DNA of 64,000 nt from AV40 sp038230255. GTDB lineage: Bacteria > Verrucomicrobiota > Verrucomicrobiia > Chthoniobacterales > UBA10450. Both the position numbers and the translations under genes were made by a program. The stretch is taken from NCBI GenBank assembly GCA_038230255.1, contig JBBRNP010000002.1:455562-519561 (forward strand), in the 5' to 3' direction. Below, in pieces: positions 1 through 8,777 of the stretch (positions within the stretch are counted from its first letter, which is position 1; every line of letters begins with the position of its first letter). The notes beneath the pieces were generated by a model that ran no database searches, had not been told where the DNA came from, and saw only the letters and a program-made list of their open reading frames with translations.

Positions 1-96
1 AACAAGAACGGAGACGCCGGCACGCGCGAGTGTGATCGCGGCTGCGAGACCGTTCGGCCCCGAGCCAACCACCACCGCGTCGTAATCATTCGCCAT
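1..96 (-). CDS. FAD-dependent oxidoreductase, N-terminal fragment (runs off the window)
   Basis: Only the first 32 codons are present. They read MANDYDAVVVGSGPNGLAA and onward, a Rossmann dinucleotide-binding start (VVVGSGPNGLAAA) like that of phytoene-desaturase/amine-oxidase family NAD(P)/FAD proteins. The start ATG (94-96) overlaps the stop of the adjoining downstream gene as TGATG, but in this orientation the present gene lies downstream of that 951-aa gene, so the two are probably translationally coupled. The exact substrate cannot be told from this fragment. Confidence 0.7.
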   Translation of the reverse strand, partial: MANDYDAVVVGSGPNGLAAAITLARAGVSVLV

Positions 97-2951
97 CAGT
101 CCGACTTCGGCGGTCGAAAGCCGTACTCAGCTTGTAGTTTTCCCCACAGCCATTTCACAAACGGACGCTCCCGATCGGTCGTTCCGATCGCAACGGCCTC
201 CGCTTTGGCAACTTCACCATTCAAACAATACAAATAGGTGAGCAGGAAAATATCGCGATTCGTGGTAGCTCGCGTTCGCTTGTCTTCCAACAGCCGGATG
301 GCGTCGTCATAATCGCGTTGGGCAAGCGCTTCGGCGATCAAGTCCGGCAACAATTCGATTGGCGGCGGCTGCAAATTATCCACGGCCTTGTGAGCGAGAG
401 CGACTCGAAATGAATTCGTGTCTAAAGTTTCCAGCACCGGCTCACGCAAACGCGAACCGCGCAGATGGATGTCCAATTCCGCGAGCCAGTTCGTTTCGCT
501 GATTCCAGCGAGGTAACGCATTTCCCGGATGGCGAAGAACGCCTCCAGCTGCGCAGTCATCCCCTCCGGCCAAATCTCATTGATCAACCGCGAGGAGCGA
601 AAGCGCTGCGCGGCCGCAATCGGTTTCATGTAACCGGCCGTGAATTCGTGGATCGCCTTGTCCTCCGCCGTGGCATCGCCCAGCCGTTTCGGATAAAAAT
701 CGGTGAGCGGCTTGGTTCCGCTCGTGATGCGATCGATTTCATCGCCGTCCATCACGAACAACGCCGCTAGCTGCTCCGGAACTTCAACTCCAATCCGGGC
801 CAGATCATCACGCGTGCTTCCGAACCGCCAAAATTTTCGGACCAGCTCAATGTCGGTCTTTTGCGGCGCGCCTTTGATTCCCATCATGATCCATTCCTCG
901 TCAGAGCTGGACCAGATCGCGCAATTGGGAAACGCGTTGTGAAATGCCCGCAAGATCGCTTTCGCTTCATTGACATTGAGCTGGTAAACCGGCAGCCAGA
1001 ATGTGGCGATGCCGCCGTCCTTCAATCGATCGCTCATCAGTGAGAAAAATTGTTCGGTGTAAAGATTTACCGAGCCGAGGACTTTCGGCGGTGGCGGCTC
1101 GCCGGTGATGATGTCGTAACGCTGCGGACTGGCTTGCAAAAAGAATCGGCCGTCCTGCACGATCGCAGTAACGCGAGGATCGCGCAGAGAATTCGAGTAA
1201 CCGGCTTCGCGATAATCGTCCGCCAGCGCGAATGCTTCTTTGGAAATATCGACAATGTCGATGTGCTTAAGATCGACATCGTGCGTGAGCGCGTCCGCGG
1301 TCACGCCGCAACCGAAGGCGATGAGAAGCGCGTCCTGCGGCTGCGGATGCAGCGCCGATGGCAAATAAGCGAACAAACGCATGTAACGTTGATTACGCGG
1401 ATTCGTGGCCGACATCGAAAATCCGTCGGTCATCAAGCGGTAGTAATACGGCAAACCAAAGAGATCGCGCCGCAGCAGTTGCCAGGTTCCGGTCGTGCCC
1501 TCGATTTTCTTAACGAGATGTTGTTGCTCGGATTCGTACAAACGCCGGGCATTGGCGAAATGCATTTCGTCGCGATGAAATGGAAACAGCGCGAGAATCG
1601 CGATGAAAACGCCAAGAAGCGCGATCCGAGCGAAGCGAACTGTAGCCGCCTCGCTCTGCCTGCCACGCCGTAGCTCAGCGGAGGCGGGTCGAGGCGAAAC
1701 AGTGATGAACAACGCAAGCACTGAGTAACCCACGGCGCAGGCGATGAGGCTCGATTGAAAACCGAGCTTCGGGAGCAGAACGAATCCGGCGAGCACTGGA
1801 CCGATCGCCGCCCCGGCGGTGTTGAACAAAGTGGTGATGCCAAGACTGTTCATCCGGCTCGGCACACTTTCCTGAACCCGCGACGCGATCGCTGGAAACA
1901 AGACACCCGAAAGAAATGCGACTGGGAACATCAACGCGATCGAGATCAGCGCGATCTGGGGCCACGATTCCAAGTAAAAATTCTTTTCGTTTTCGCCGAG
2001 CTTTGGAACCGGAAACGCGATGTAGCAAAGCAGCGTCAGGATCGCGGCGGTGACGAGCAGAATCGGAAGCGCCGATTGGCGCATTCTTTTCAAAAGAGCG
2101 CCGGACGCGAGACCGCCCAGACCGATTCCGGCCAGAACGATCGCAAGCATGAGACTGAACGCGGTGGCAGAGGACGCGACGTACAATCGAAGAAATCGAA
2201 ACCAAACGACTTCCAGTGTCAGCAAAATGCAGCCGGCGCCGAAACTTACTAAGAGCGGTCGCCAGGGTAGGCGATAATCCAATCGCAACCAGTGCGATTG
2301 CACCCGCGGCTTTGTAGGAGACGCTGTTAGCGTCTCGTCTCCGATCTTCGTCGCGAGGCTCAACGCGATTGCTGCGGCAACGCAATTCAACAAACCAGCG
2401 GCCAAGCTCGTGCCCCACAATCCGAAAGCTTTGATCAGGAAAAGTTCGCCGACCAATGCGCCGACGACGGCACCGATTGTGTTGAAACCGTAGAGCAAAC
2501 CGAGCGCGCGTCCGAAATCGGCCTGCGCAAGAACGCGATCTTCCAGCACAACCGGTAACGTTAGCCCCATTGCAGTCGTCGGTACTAAGAGGATCACAAA
2601 TGAGAACAGAACGCGGAGCGCGAGAAGAATTGTTTGATGAGTCCAAAGCGCTTGAAACAGCGGCCGCAACAATTCGCCGAGGACCGGCAACGCGAAGACG
2701 ATCGTGCAACCGAACACCGCGACCGCGATTTCGAGCGCGGCGTAGAATTTCAACGGACGAGTTCGCAATTTCGCGGACGCGGCGATCGCGGTCCCGAGCG
2801 CGAGCCCGGCCATGAAGCTGGAAAGAATCAGCGCCGCCGCCCAGATCGAATTGCCAAACGCGAGCCCGCTCAACCGCAACCAGAGCGTTTCAAAAATCAG
2901 CGCACTGATTCCAGAGAGAAAAAGAACCGCTGAAAGAATCGCCAGTCGCAT
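96..2951 (-). CDS. Fused MFS-like membrane domain and spermidine-synthase-like protein
   Basis: 951 aa. Roughly residues 1-430 are strongly hydrophobic with about a dozen predicted membrane segments (MFS-like or spermine-synthase-type N-terminal half). Residues about 530-690 form a Rossmann methyltransferase-like fold with an acidic strand end (HIDIVDIS), a VQDGR motif and a TGEPPPP loop, as in the polyamine aminopropyltransferase family. The C-terminal ~200 aa are helical with TPR-like spacing. Such fusions are widespread in soil bacteria, but their substrate is mostly unknown and true spermidine synthesis is not implied. A hairpin repeat (2314-2342) is embedded in the linker between the membrane halves. 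The first codons are duplicated at 3450-3532, beyond a toxin-antitoxin pair. Confidence 0.8.
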   Translation of the reverse strand: MRLAILSAVLFLSGISALIFETLWLRLSGLAFGNSIWAAALILSSFMAGLALGTAIAASAKLRTRPLKFYAALEIAVAVFGCTIVFALPVLGELLRPLFQALWTHQTILLALRVLFSFVILLVPTTAMGLTLPVVLEDRVLAQADFGRALGLLYGFNTIGAVVGALVGELFLIKAFGLWGTSLAAGLLNCVAAAIALSLATKIGDETLTASPTKPRVQSHWLRLDYRLPWRPLLVSFGAGCILLTLEVVWFRFLRLYVASSATAFSLMLAIVLAGIGLGGLASGALLKRMRQSALPILLVTAAILTLLCYIAFPVPKLGENEKNFYLESWPQIALISIALMFPVAFLSGVLFPAIASRVQESVPSRMNSLGITTLFNTAGAAIGPVLAGFVLLPKLGFQSSLIACAVGYSVLALFITVSPRPASAELRRGRQSEAATVRFARIALLGVFIAILALFPFHRDEMHFANARRLYESEQQHLVKKIEGTTGTWQLLRRDLFGLPYYYRLMTDGFSMSATNPRNQRYMRLFAYLPSALHPQPQDALLIAFGCGVTADALTHDVDLKHIDIVDISKEAFALADDYREAGYSNSLRDPRVTAIVQDGRFFLQASPQRYDIITGEPPPPKVLGSVNLYTEQFFSLMSDRLKDGGIATFWLPVYQLNVNEAKAILRAFHNAFPNCAIWSSSDEEWIMMGIKGAPQKTDIELVRKFWRFGSTRDDLARIGVEVPEQLAALFVMDGDEIDRITSGTKPLTDFYPKRLGDATAEDKAIHEFTAGYMKPIAAAQRFRSSRLINEIWPEGMTAQLEAFFAIREMRYLAGISETNWLAELDIHLRGSRLREPVLETLDTNSFRVALAHKAVDNLQPPPIELLPDLIAEALAQRDYDDAIRLLEDKRTRATTNRDIFLLTYLYCLNGEVAKAEAVAIGTTDRERPFVKWLWGKLQAEYGFRPPKSD
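2314..2342. repeat. REP-like hairpin embedded in coding sequence
   Basis: Begins GTAG and contains a perfect 7-bp stem GAGACGC (2318-2324) / GCGTCTC (2330-2336) with a TGTTA loop, then GTCTCC. It lies inside the 951-aa gene and encodes the small-residue linker GDETLTASPTKP. The GTAG boundary resembles the other palindromes of this window (13105, 58995), which suggests an inserted REP-type element tolerated in a loop. Confidence 0.55.
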
Positions 2952-2957
2952 CGCTGA

Positions 2958-3215
2958 TTAGAGTTTGTTGTAATCCTCATGCGTGCCGATCCAAGTCCAA
3001 AGGAACCCGTCTTTTACGAAGTGACCGATTGCGCGATAATGGTTACCGACGCGCACCGACCAATTCTCAGTGCTCATTTTCTTAAACCGAAGGGAACGAT
3101 GAGCAGGGTCCTCCTTCCAAAGCAGGAAATTTTTGTACGCCAGATCTTGAATGTGATGCGGAAGAGCTTCCAGGCACTGACGAAATTCGCGGCTGCGAAA
3201 CGACCTTACGGCCAT
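2958..3215 (-). CDS. RelE/ParE-like toxin
   Basis: 85 aa, basic, with the compact plasmid-stabilisation/RelE-ParE pattern: a helical N-terminus (FRSREFRQCLEALP), a middle strand region with SLRFKKM and the terminal strand pair WSVRVGNHYRAIGHF...WTWIGTHEDYNKL. Members cut mRNA at the ribosome or poison gyrase; which one is not evident. It overlaps the upstream 66-aa ORF by about 10 nt, the usual antitoxin-toxin arrangement. The pair sits between the intact start of the 951-aa gene and a decayed duplicate of that start, suggesting insertion there. Confidence 0.7.
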   Translation of the reverse strand: MAVRSFRSREFRQCLEALPHHIQDLAYKNFLLWKEDPAHRSLRFKKMSTENWSVRVGNHYRAIGHFVKDGFLWTWIGTHEDYNKL

Positions 3216-3406
3216 TTTTCTGTTTGCCCGGCTTCGTGTTGGGCATCAGCGCGCCGGTTCATCTCATCGAATTTACCCGCCGCAGCATCCGCCTTCATCT
3301 GCTTGTCCCAGTCATCATCGGGATACGGATGCAGCTCAGCCATCAGCTCGCAATATTCCTGCGGCGACAACTTCGCGATGGCTTCCTTAATTTCTGTGAT
3401 CGACAT
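3206..3406 (-). CDS. Putative antitoxin of the adjacent RelE/ParE-like toxin
   Basis: 66 aa, acidic and helical: it opens MSITEIKEAIAKLSPQEYCE and continues with DDDWDKQMKADAAAGKFDEM, a pattern common in small antitoxins encoded immediately upstream of ParE/RelE toxins. The 3' end overlaps the toxin start. The assignment depends on the pattern and the gene order; no DNA-binding domain is obvious. Confidence 0.65.
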   Translation of the reverse strand: MSITEIKEAIAKLSPQEYCELMAELHPYPDDDWDKQMKADAAAGKFDEMNRRADAQHEAGQTEKWP

Positions 3407-3449
3407 GAGTGAACATTAATAAGCGCGAGCAATTGGAGCAAGTGCGTTG

Positions 3450-3532
3450 CCGACCGGAACCAATCGCGTCTCAAAGATCAGCGCGCTGATTCCGGAAAGA
3501 AAGGGAACAACCGAAAGAATCGCTAATCGCAT
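3450..3532 (-). pseudogene. Duplicated 5' remnant of the MFS/spermidine-synthase-like gene
   Basis: Read on the minus strand from the ATG at 3530-3532, the segment encodes MRLAILSVVPFLSGISALI, nearly identical to the first residues of the intact 951-aa protein (MRLAILSAVLFLSGISALI), and then diverges. It has no downstream body. The remnant and the intact start flank the toxin-antitoxin pair as an imperfect direct repeat of about 75-90 bp. Confidence 0.75.
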
Positions 3533-3542
3533 GAACGATTCG

Positions 3543-3914
3543 TCAGCTTGATCGATAGCTATACCGATATCGTGCGATGACGCCGCTCGGCTTGCGAGCA
3601 GTAATAATTCTTTGATCTCTACTAATTAATGTAAGCTCGTTTTCTACCTGCGAATCGCTATAAATCTGCAAACGGCCGTTCCGTATTCTCCAGCGCCACG
3701 CTGGACCGATTACTATATCGTGAGAACCCACGGACGCGGCCACGGCACCTCCTTTGTAAAACGAGTACTGTTCGGATTGAACGCTATGAATGAGTTCCAT
3801 GTGCAAACCAGGCATCATCTTGGGAGTCCATTCGGGCTGGGTTGGCGCGGCGGTTGTGCAATTGGCTAGCGAGAGGCAAAAACCGATCGCATAAGCGTTC
3901 AGCGAATTTTTCAT
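3543..3914 (-). CDS. Hypothetical small lipoprotein
   Basis: 123 aa. The N-terminus MKNSLNAYAIGFCLSLANC is a short signal with a possible lipobox ending in Cys19 (SLANC). The rest is a small beta-rich domain with no family I recognise. It starts 7 nt downstream of the aminotransferase gene stop on the same strand, so it may be co-transcribed with it. Confidence 0.5.
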   Translation of the reverse strand: MKNSLNAYAIGFCLSLANCTTAAPTQPEWTPKMMPGLHMELIHSVQSEQYSFYKGGAVAASVGSHDIVIGPAWRWRIRNGRLQIYSDSQVENELTLISRDQRIITARKPSGVIARYRYSYRSS

Positions 3915-3921
3915 AGACCAC

Positions 3922-5262
3922 TCACAAACTCGCGAGCGCGCGGTCGAGGACTTCGAGGAGGAAATCGGCGTCTTGTTCGTTGACGCACATCGGTGGCGAG
4001 AAGCGGATCGTTTGTCCCCAGAGTCCGCCTTTGCCGAGAAGTAGGCCCATTTCTTTGCACGCTTCCATGACCTGCGCGCATTCTTCCTTGGCCGGCTCCT
4101 TCGATTGTCGATCTTTCACCAACTCGATCCCGAGAAGTAATCCTTTGCCGCGGACGTCGCCGATGATGTTGTGTTTCTCTTTCAGTTTGTTGAGGCCGGC
4201 GAGAATTCGGTTTCCAATCTTGAGTGAGTTCGCCTGAAGCTTTTCGCGATCGATCACGTCGAGGACAGCGCTGCCTTGCGCGCAGACAACCGGATTTCCG
4301 CCGAACGTGTTGAAATGAACGCGTTGCGAGAGTGTCGCGGCGATTTTCGGCGTCGTCACAACCGCGCCCATGGGACAACCATTTCCAATTCCTTTGGCCA
4401 TTGTCACGATGTCGGGAATGACATCTTGCGTTTCGAATCCCCAGTAATGACTGCCGGTGCGGCCGAAGCCGGCTTGCACTTCATCGGCGATGCACAATCC
4501 GCCGGCAGCGCGCACATGTTCGTAAGCATGTTTTAAATAGTTGTCCGGAAAAACAACGCAGCCGCCGACGCCTTGAATTGATTCGGCAATAAAAGCCGCG
4601 ACCTGGCCGGGCGTGGCGAAGTCGATCAGGTTCTTCAGATCGGCCGCGTATTTTTTTCCGGCATCGACATCGTCGCGTCCCCACAAACCGCGATACGGAT
4701 CGGGCGTGATCGCGTGATGAACGCCGAAACTGTGCGGCACATTAAATTTCCAGGCGCGGTTGCCGGTCATTCCCATCGTGAGCGTGCTGCCGCCGTGATA
4801 CGCGTTGCGCAGCGCGAGCACGTCGTAATTGCCGGTGTAAGCTCGCGCCATCAACAGCGCGAGGTCGTTCGCTTCCGAGCCGGAGTTGACGAAATAACAA
4901 ACTTTAAGGTCGCCCGGCATTTTCGACGCCAGCTTCTGGGCGTACTCGGCGATGTTCGGATGCAGATAAATGGTGGTCGAATGTTGGAGCGTCTCATTTT
5001 GCTGCCGCACAACATCGACAACGTCGGGATGACAATGTCCCACGCTCACGGTCACGATCCCGCCGAGCGCGTCGAGATATCTGCGGCCGTGCTCGTCCCA
5101 GAGATATTGCATTTTTCCTTCCACGAACATGATCGGCTTTTTGTAGTAGAGAAAAATTCCCGGATTCAGGAATTGCTTGCGCAGACGCAACACTTCATCG
5201 GCCGATGGCCCGTCGTATTTCTTCGGCTTGTGATCAAATAACGGAAGTTCAGGAAGTTTCAT
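3922..5262 (-). CDS. Class III aminotransferase, AGXT2-like (alanine-glyoxylate / beta-alanine type)
   Basis: 446 aa, the full length of the AGXT2 branch of PLP-dependent class III transaminases. Visible are the substrate region DALGGIVTVSVGHCHP, the PLP phosphate-binding stretch VNSGSEANDLAL, the pre-lysine segment ADEVQAGFGRTGSHYWGFE and the Schiff-base lysine in VTMAKGIGNGCPMGAV. Family members move amino groups from alanine to glyoxylate and also act on beta-alanine and 3-aminoisobutyrate. Both fit here: purine breakdown to the right yields glyoxylate, and the hydantoinase/dihydropyrimidine dehydrogenase genes yield beta-alanine. It shares the strand and general context of the leftward catabolic arm. 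Confidence 0.85.
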   Translation of the reverse strand: MKLPELPLFDHKPKKYDGPSADEVLRLRKQFLNPGIFLYYKKPIMFVEGKMQYLWDEHGRRYLDALGGIVTVSVGHCHPDVVDVVRQQNETLQHSTTIYLHPNIAEYAQKLASKMPGDLKVCYFVNSGSEANDLALLMARAYTGNYDVLALRNAYHGGSTLTMGMTGNRAWKFNVPHSFGVHHAITPDPYRGLWGRDDVDAGKKYAADLKNLIDFATPGQVAAFIAESIQGVGGCVVFPDNYLKHAYEHVRAAGGLCIADEVQAGFGRTGSHYWGFETQDVIPDIVTMAKGIGNGCPMGAVVTTPKIAATLSQRVHFNTFGGNPVVCAQGSAVLDVIDREKLQANSLKIGNRILAGLNKLKEKHNIIGDVRGKGLLLGIELVKDRQSKEPAKEECAQVMEACKEMGLLLGKGGLWGQTIRFSPPMCVNEQDADFLLEVLDRALASL

Positions 5263-5311
5263 TGCGATCCTATTTTCTGGCAGGAATTGGCAGCATTATC
5301 GACCAAATTGC

Positions 5312-5986
5312 TCAACGAAATCCTATTTTAAACACGATTGGCAGGGCCACGATCTGCCCAGCGTACTGCGGATGTGCCTTCCAATGCCGTGCCGCTATGA
5401 TTGTCGCGTCATCGAGGACCTTATGCCCAGAGCTTTGCAGTAGTTCGACTTTTGCAACGTTACCGACGGCACCAATTTTCATCTTTAGTCGAACGGTGCC
5501 TTCCTGATGATTAAGTCTTGCCTCCATTGGATACGTAGGAAATGGGGCGGACCTCCACATATCAGCACCATTGGAATGAGCAAAACTGGCAACGACACCG
5601 GCAGGATACCTCGCTGCAATCGCAGCCTCTTCCCTGAAATCGATCATAATGTTGCGGCCTTGCGCAAGGTCGGATGGCTTAATCGCGCCCCGTTTCATTT
5701 TCCAGGATAACACTCCGCGCTGCGCGGCTTCATCCAATTCTTTGTTTCCGCTGCTCTTCGTGATCACTGCGTGATCGACGTTTCCATTTTTCTCGACCAC
5801 GAGTCGAAGTTTCACGACACCTTCCGCGTTCTTTGCCAAAGCTGCGGTTGGAAATGCGGGTTTTGGTTGATTCATCCAATCCGAGGTGGCCGACTGCGTT
5901 TTTTGAAATGAAAAACACGATATCGAAATCGCAATGCTGACGAAAACGGGTCGAAGGCTGAGATGTGGTGGGGGTCGTTCTGACAT
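5312..5986 (-). CDS. TonB-family energy-transducer-like protein with two TonB C-terminal domains
   Basis: 224 aa. After a hydrophobic N-terminal signal/anchor (residues ~10-30) there are two tandem TonB_C-type repeats: one opening PKPAFPTAALAKNAEGVVKL and ending VLSWKMK, and one opening APFPTYPMEARLNHQEGTVRL and ending ARHWKAHP, each with the xxSSGxxxLDxAA signature. No proline-rich TonB spacer is visible, so it may be a periplasmic TonB-domain protein rather than a true TonB. It lies just downstream of the NCS1 permease gene. Confidence 0.7.
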   Translation of the reverse strand: MSERPPPHLSLRPVFVSIAISISCFSFQKTQSATSDWMNQPKPAFPTAALAKNAEGVVKLRLVVEKNGNVDHAVITKSSGNKELDEAAQRGVLSWKMKRGAIKPSDLAQGRNIMIDFREEAAIAARYPAGVVASFAHSNGADMWRSAPFPTYPMEARLNHQEGTVRLKMKIGAVGNVAKVELLQSSGHKVLDDATIIAARHWKAHPQYAGQIVALPIVFKIGFR

Positions 5987-5991
5987 TAGGA

Positions 5992-7530
5992 TTAAATTTT
6001 CGATGCCGATCTTCGCTCCAAACTGCGCAGCACAAGGTACACGACAAACGCAATCGCGAAGCCGACGAACCAGGCGTAATCATAAAGCCGGACGAAAAAT
6101 GCGGGCACGCTTGCAGGGTCGACGACTTTTACAGTCACCAGAAATCCGGGAAGGTTCGGTAACACCGCGACGATGAGGGCAAAGATCGCGATTAAGCTGA
6201 AGCCGTTGGTGTAGCGATATTCGCTGTCGGTCCGATAAAGTCCGGCGAGGTGGAGTTGCCGGCGGCGTAAGACGTAATAATCGGCGATCATGATTCCGCC
6301 GATCGGTCCGAGCAACGCGCTGTAGCCGACCAGCCAGGTAAAAATGTAACCGGTCGGATCGGCCACCAGTTTCCACGGCATCATGACTATGCCAACGATC
6401 CCGGTAATCAGTCCGCCCATGCGAAATGAAATTTTGTGCGGCGCGACGTGCGAGAAATCGTTCGCCGGACTAACAACATTGGCGGCGATGTTGGTCGCGA
6501 GTGTTGCGATGCAGAGCGCGAGCATCGCGACGACGAGCACGACCGGATTCGTGAAATGGGTCAGAACATCGACCGGATCCCAGATTGTCTGGCCGTAGAT
6601 GATCGCCGTGGCCGAAGTGACGGCGACGCCGATGAACGAATAGAGGGCCATGGTCAGCGGAAGACCGAGTGCCTGTCCGACGATCTGATCGCGCTGCGAA
6701 ACGGCGTAACGCGAAAAATCCGGAATATTGAGCGAGAGCGTCGCCCAGAATCCGATCATTCCAGTGAGCGCGGGAACAAAGAAGGCGAAGAATTGTCCGG
6801 CTTTCGGTTGGCCAGCAGCGAAGGCGGATGGTTGCGCCAGGATTGGGCCGAAGCCGCCGGCGTTGCGATACGCCCACCACAGCAACATCAAACCGAGCGC
6901 GATGAGCAACGGCGCTTTAATGTTCAAGAGCCAGCGGATGCAATCGATCCCTTTGTAAACCACGAGCATGTTGATGCCCCAGAAAAACATGAAGCAAAGA
7001 AATTGAACGAACGTGATTCCGAGGAAATTCTGGGTCGATCCGGTCGCGATCGACGGCGCGAAGACCGACATGATTTTGTAGATCGCGTTGCCCCCGATCC
7101 AGGTTTGAATTCCAAACCAACCGCAGGCGACGAACGCGCGCATGAGTGCGGGAATATTCGCGCCGCGCGTGCCAAATGAGGCGCGGCAGAAAACGGGGAA
7201 GGGGATTCCGTAACGCGTGCCGGCGTGCGCGTTGAGAATCATCGGGATCACCACAATTAAATTGCCGAGAAAAATTGTGAAGATCGCCTGCGACCAATTC
7301 ATTCCGCCGCCGATGAGCGACGACGCGAGCATGTAAGTCGGAATGCAGGCCGACATCGAAATCCAGAGCGCGGCGAAACTTCCGACGCGCCATTTCCGGC
7401 GATCGCCCGGGACCGGCGCGAGATCAGCGTTGTAAAGATGATTGTGCTCGAGCTCGATCGTAAGATCGACATCCGGCGCGAGCGAAGCGGAAGCAGAGCT
7501 CATGAAAGGCGTTAATCGTGCCGCAGCCAT
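5992..7530 (-). CDS. NCS1-family nucleobase/allantoin/hydantoin permease
   Basis: 512 aa with about twelve membrane segments. The signature is that of cytosine/allantoin/hydantoin symporters (NCS1): a soluble PVPGDRRKW lead-in, the first TM region with ALWISMSACIPTYMLAS, the RYGIPFPVFCRASFG loop, GWFGIQTWIGGNAI and NIPDFSRYA. It imports nucleobases or allantoin/hydantoins with Na+ or H+. Position beside dihydropyrimidinase and purine genes supports uptake of the pathway's substrates. Start uncertain: ATG at 7530 or at 7503 (MSSASASLAPD); neither has a clear ribosome binding site. Confidence 0.85.
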   Translation of the reverse strand: MAAARLTPFMSSASASLAPDVDLTIELEHNHLYNADLAPVPGDRRKWRVGSFAALWISMSACIPTYMLASSLIGGGMNWSQAIFTIFLGNLIVVIPMILNAHAGTRYGIPFPVFCRASFGTRGANIPALMRAFVACGWFGIQTWIGGNAIYKIMSVFAPSIATGSTQNFLGITFVQFLCFMFFWGINMLVVYKGIDCIRWLLNIKAPLLIALGLMLLWWAYRNAGGFGPILAQPSAFAAGQPKAGQFFAFFVPALTGMIGFWATLSLNIPDFSRYAVSQRDQIVGQALGLPLTMALYSFIGVAVTSATAIIYGQTIWDPVDVLTHFTNPVVLVVAMLALCIATLATNIAANVVSPANDFSHVAPHKISFRMGGLITGIVGIVMMPWKLVADPTGYIFTWLVGYSALLGPIGGIMIADYYVLRRRQLHLAGLYRTDSEYRYTNGFSLIAIFALIVAVLPNLPGFLVTVKVVDPASVPAFFVRLYDYAWFVGFAIAFVVYLVLRSLERRSASKI

Positions 7531-7571
7531 TTCCAGCCCGCAATAGCAAAGCAGCTTGTCAGCGCGCGCTG

Positions 7572-7676
7572 GGTGGATCGAGCAGTCCCAAGTGCCAGTC
7601 CGGCTCGGACCTCGATGTTAAACTTGGCGGCGAAGCCGCATTTGTTAGCATCGCCCGACGGAGCGTCCGATCCACC
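7572..7676. repeat. Imperfect palindromic intergenic repeat, copy 1 (GGTGGATCG...CGATCCACC family)
   Basis: 105 bp bounded by GGTGGATCGAGCAGTCCC and GTCCGATCCACC, with an inner GGCGGCGAAGCCGC hairpin and a CTCGATGTTAA / TTAGCATCG pair. Shorter homologues lie at 56589-56676 and 63469-63554. It fills the divergent gap between the permease and the alcohol dehydrogenase. Confidence 0.85.
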
Positions 7677-7734
7677 TCGTTTTAAGAAAAGAACTCTGCA
7701 TGCCACTGCAATTGCTTAGCGATTCGGGAGCTTG

Positions 7735-8763
7735 ATGAAAGCTGTTCGCCTTGTTCAACCCGGACAGCGCCTCGAACTGCATGAGATTCCCCCGCCGCAT
7801 CCGGGAGATGACGATGTCTTGGTGCGAATCAAAGCCGCCGGGATTTGCCATTCGGATGCGCATTATCGCGCCGGCGTATCGCGGGTTGACCGCTTGCCGA
7901 TCACACTCGGCCACGAAGTTGCCGGTATCGTCGAGGCAATCGGCGCGAACGTAAAACAATTGCGCATCGGCCAGCGCGTTTGTTTGCACTACATGGTCAC
8001 GTGCGGTTCGTGCGCCTGGTGCATCAAAGGGAACGAACAATTCTGCGAGACTGGCGAGATGATCGGAAAATCTCGCGACGGCGGTTACGCCGAGTTCATT
8101 TCCATTTCCGCGCGAAGCGTCTTTGAGTTACCTGATGAAATTCCGTTCGAGCACGGAGCAATCATGATGTGCTCGTCGGCAACCTCACTCCACGCGCTAA
8201 ACAAAGCGCGAATGAAACCGGGCGAATCGGTCGCCATCTTCGGAGTGGGCGGACTGGGGACATCCGCCATTCAACTCGCGAAAATTTTGGGCGCGCGCGA
8301 AGTCTTCGCCGTCGATCTTCAACCTGACAAACTCGAATTGGCGAAATCGTTCGGCGCGGTGCCGATCGACGCGCGGATGGGCGATCCTGTGAAACTCATT
8401 CGTGACCAGACCGCCGGACAAGGCGTGGATGTGGCCTTGGAGCTCATCGGACTACCGTTGACGATGCAGCAAGCTGTCCGCTCGCTGGGCAAGCAAGGTC
8501 GCGCCGCGATCGTCGGCATCACAGAGAAAAATTTCGAAGTCTCGCCTTATCACGAACTCGTGAACCGGGAAGTCGAAATCGTCGGAGTGTCCGATCACGT
8601 CGCGGCGGAGATTCCGTTGCTCCTGGAATTTGCGCGCACTCGGAAGCTGAATCTTTCAAATGTCGTGAGCCGCACCGTTCCTCTTGACGAAAAAGCGATC
8701 AACAACGTCCTCGACCAACTGCAACAGTCCTGCGAAGACGTGCGAGTCGTGATTACTCCCTGA
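7735..8763 (+). CDS. Zinc-dependent medium-chain alcohol dehydrogenase
   Basis: 342 aa from ATG 7735 (the in-frame TTG at 7732 is less likely). MDR superfamily: catalytic zinc region CHSDAHYRAG and GHEVAGIVEAIG, structural zinc cysteines in CGSCAWCIKGNEQFC, and the NAD(P) Rossmann motif FGVGGLGTSAIQLAK. Oxidises an alcohol or aldehyde with NAD(P); substrate unknown. It is transcribed rightward, against the flanking catabolic genes, and faces the dihydropyrimidinase tail to tail (14 bp apart), so it is probably an independent unit. Confidence 0.8.
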   Translation: MKAVRLVQPGQRLELHEIPPPHPGDDDVLVRIKAAGICHSDAHYRAGVSRVDRLPITLGHEVAGIVEAIGANVKQLRIGQRVCLHYMVTCGSCAWCIKGNEQFCETGEMIGKSRDGGYAEFISISARSVFELPDEIPFEHGAIMMCSSATSLHALNKARMKPGESVAIFGVGGLGTSAIQLAKILGAREVFAVDLQPDKLELAKSFGAVPIDARMGDPVKLIRDQTAGQGVDVALELIGLPLTMQQAVRSLGKQGRAAIVGITEKNFEVSPYHELVNREVEIVGVSDHVAAEIPLLLEFARTRKLNLSNVVSRTVPLDEKAINNVLDQLQQSCEDVRVVITP

Positions 8764-8777
8764 GCTTGGCCACTTCG

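Noticed and set aside
465..2933. Several plus-strand ORFs (for example 1050-1673, 1755-2252, 2634-2933) opposite the first large gene.
   Set aside because: Arg-rich antisense frames with no motif, fully inside a recognisable gene; shadows of its codon use.
5312..5986. A complete TonB-ExbBD transport system.
   Set aside because: No exbB, exbD or TonB-dependent receptor in the window, and the protein lacks the proline-rich spacer.
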